NCBI GenBank assembly: GCA_025453415.1
Contig: JALOQL010000061.1
Location: forward strand, 1-6,536
Direction of reading: 5' to 3'
Length of the DNA stretch: 6,536 nt
From: Minisyncoccota bacterium
GTDB lineage: Bacteria; Patescibacteriota; Minisyncoccia; Minisyncoccales; UBA5738
This document shows, piece by piece, positions 5,671 to 6,536 of this stretch. The notes under the pieces were generated by a model, which was not told the DNA's origin, did not search any database, and saw only the letters and a list, made by a program, of their open reading frames with translations. The first letter of the stretch is position 1. Each line of letters starts with the position of its first letter. A program made the translations under genes and the position numbers.

Positions 5671-6536
5671 ATGGCAACCGCCAGCGCCAACGGCAAGACA
5701 ATTTTTCTGGGAGAGCATTTTTCGGTCTACGGTACCCGGATCATCGGTTTTGGCGTTAATAAAAAAATTACGGTCGAGGCTTTGAGGTCACCAACGATGG
5801 CCGTCGAATTCGGCAAAGATGAAAAAGTGATTCTTGCCATCGAAGCGGTGAAACGGTATTTGAACATTGATAATTTTTCGGCGAGAATTATTGCTTCCGA
5901 AATTCCAATCGGTTCGGGCCTGGGATCGAGCGCGGCGCTGATGGTGGCGCTGGTGCGCGCGATAAGCGGCGAGTTTGGTCTTGGCTTGGACGACGCCGGG
6001 ATTAGCGCCGCGGCGTACGAAGCGGAAAAAATCTTCCACGGCGCGCCCTCGGGCATCGACAACACCCTGGCCGCCTGCGGCGGCGCGGTAATTTTCCAAA
6101 AAACCGCCTTGGGACCGGCGGTCGCGCAAGCCGGGATCGGCGCGCCGCTGCACCTGGTATTGATCGACACCGGCATCGAAAAAGAGACCCTCAAAATGGT
6201 CGGTATCGTCAGGAAATTCAAAGACGGCAACGAATTTGAATTCGCCGCGATCAACGCCGAAGCGGGCGGCTTGGTTAACGCCGCCATCGAAAACCTGCAA
6301 CGGGGCAATACGGCCAAATTGGGCCGCCTGATGGACAAAAACCAGGAGCTGCTGGCCCGCATCGGCGTTTCGCATCCGGAAAACGACCGTGTAATTGAAT
6401 TGGCGCGCCGCCAAGGCGCCTTGGGCGCCAAACTTGTGGGCGCGGGCGGCGGCGGTTTTTGCGCCGCGCTCATGGAAAGCCGCGAAGCGGGCGAAAACCT
6501 CGTTGCCGCCCTCGACGGCAAATATAAAAGTTTTTA
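5671..6536 (+). CDS. mvk: Mevalonate kinase, running to the right edge of the window
   Basis: Phosphorylates mevalonate to mevalonate 5-phosphate (EC 2.7.1.36), cytosolic. ATG 5671 is the only workable start: an in-frame TAA lies at 5662-5664. There are 288 codons, and the last two bases, TA, could begin a stop, so the gene is probably nearly complete. Motif 1 is NGKTIFLGEHFSVYG (7-21), with Asn where the family has Pro. Motif 2 is IPIGSGLGSSAAL (78-90). EKIFHGAPSGIDN (119-131) supplies the Mg-binding Glu119 and catalytic Asp130. KLVGAGGGGF (254-263) is motif 3. This set fits mevalonate kinase better than the paralogue at 3323 does. The start is about 70 nt from the divergent small gene, and no strong Shine-Dalgarno is seen. 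It is probably a separate transcript from the operon, since a leftward gene intervenes, perhaps continuing into more pathway genes beyond the edge. Confidence 0.9.
   Translation, partial: MATASANGKTIFLGEHFSVYGTRIIGFGVNKKITVEALRSPTMAVEFGKDEKVILAIEAVKRYLNIDNFSARIIASEIPIGSGLGSSAALMVALVRAISGEFGLGLDDAGISAAAYEAEKIFHGAPSGIDNTLAACGGAVIFQKTALGPAVAQAGIGAPLHLVLIDTGIEKETLKMVGIVRKFKDGNEFEFAAINAEAGGLVNAAIENLQRGNTAKLGRLMDKNQELLARIGVSHPENDRVIELARRQGALGAKLVGAGGGGFCAALMESREAGENLVAALDGKYKSF

Noticed and set aside
5727..6521. Long leftward open frames opposite the second mevalonate kinase
   Set aside because: The plus-strand frame carries all GHMP motifs; the antisense translations are Ala/Pro/Ser-rich and featureless.

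Overview
The window is bacterial. It holds a gene for ribosomal protein L27, and TGA is used as an ordinary stop codon. It combines a mevalonate-type isoprenoid cluster containing an archaeal-style isopentenyl phosphate kinase, mostly absent Shine-Dalgarno sequences, very tight gene packing and GC-rich palindromic repeats. That mix suggests an uncultured lineage such as Candidatus Patescibacteria (CPR) or a Chloroflexi-like bacterium. This placement is inference; no marker here fixes the phylum.

Layout. At the left edge, rpmA (L27) runs leftward off the window, with a good sigma70-type promoter (371-400, minus strand) and a leader of about 108 nt that carries a double-hairpin palindrome. Diverging from it is a small gene of unknown function (433-771) with a clear GGAGGG ribosome binding site. 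A perfect TATAAT at 804-809 then appears to start a rightward operon whose first gene (GTG at 819) would be almost leaderless. The operon order is: geranylgeranyl-reductase-like flavoprotein (819-1832), cis-prenyltransferase/UppS (1829-2518, ATGA overlap), isopentenyl phosphate kinase (2527-3315), a GHMP kinase with both mevalonate-kinase and phosphomevalonate-kinase features (3323-4345), and a MvaD-type decarboxylase (4336-5319, overlapping). A small leftward gene (5340-5600) converges on the operon. A second, more canonical mevalonate kinase starts at 5671 and runs to the right edge, where the last two bases (TA) probably begin its stop codon.

How the genes work together. The two GHMP kinases, MvaD and the isopentenyl phosphate kinase supply isopentenyl diphosphate from mevalonate, either by the classical route (two phosphorylations, then decarboxylation) or by the archaeal-type route (decarboxylation, then phosphorylation by IPK). 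The window contains parts for both. UppS would extend the units to a long cis-polyprenyl diphosphate lipid carrier. The coupled reductase is a candidate for saturating double bonds in that chain, giving a dolichol-like carrier. HMG-CoA synthase, HMG-CoA reductase, IPP isomerase and a trans-prenyltransferase are not in the window.

The most unusual items are the in-frame palindromic element inside the reductase gene (1251-1307) with a diverged relative in the rpmA leader (283-326), the unresolved mevalonate branch, and the UppS/reductase coupling.
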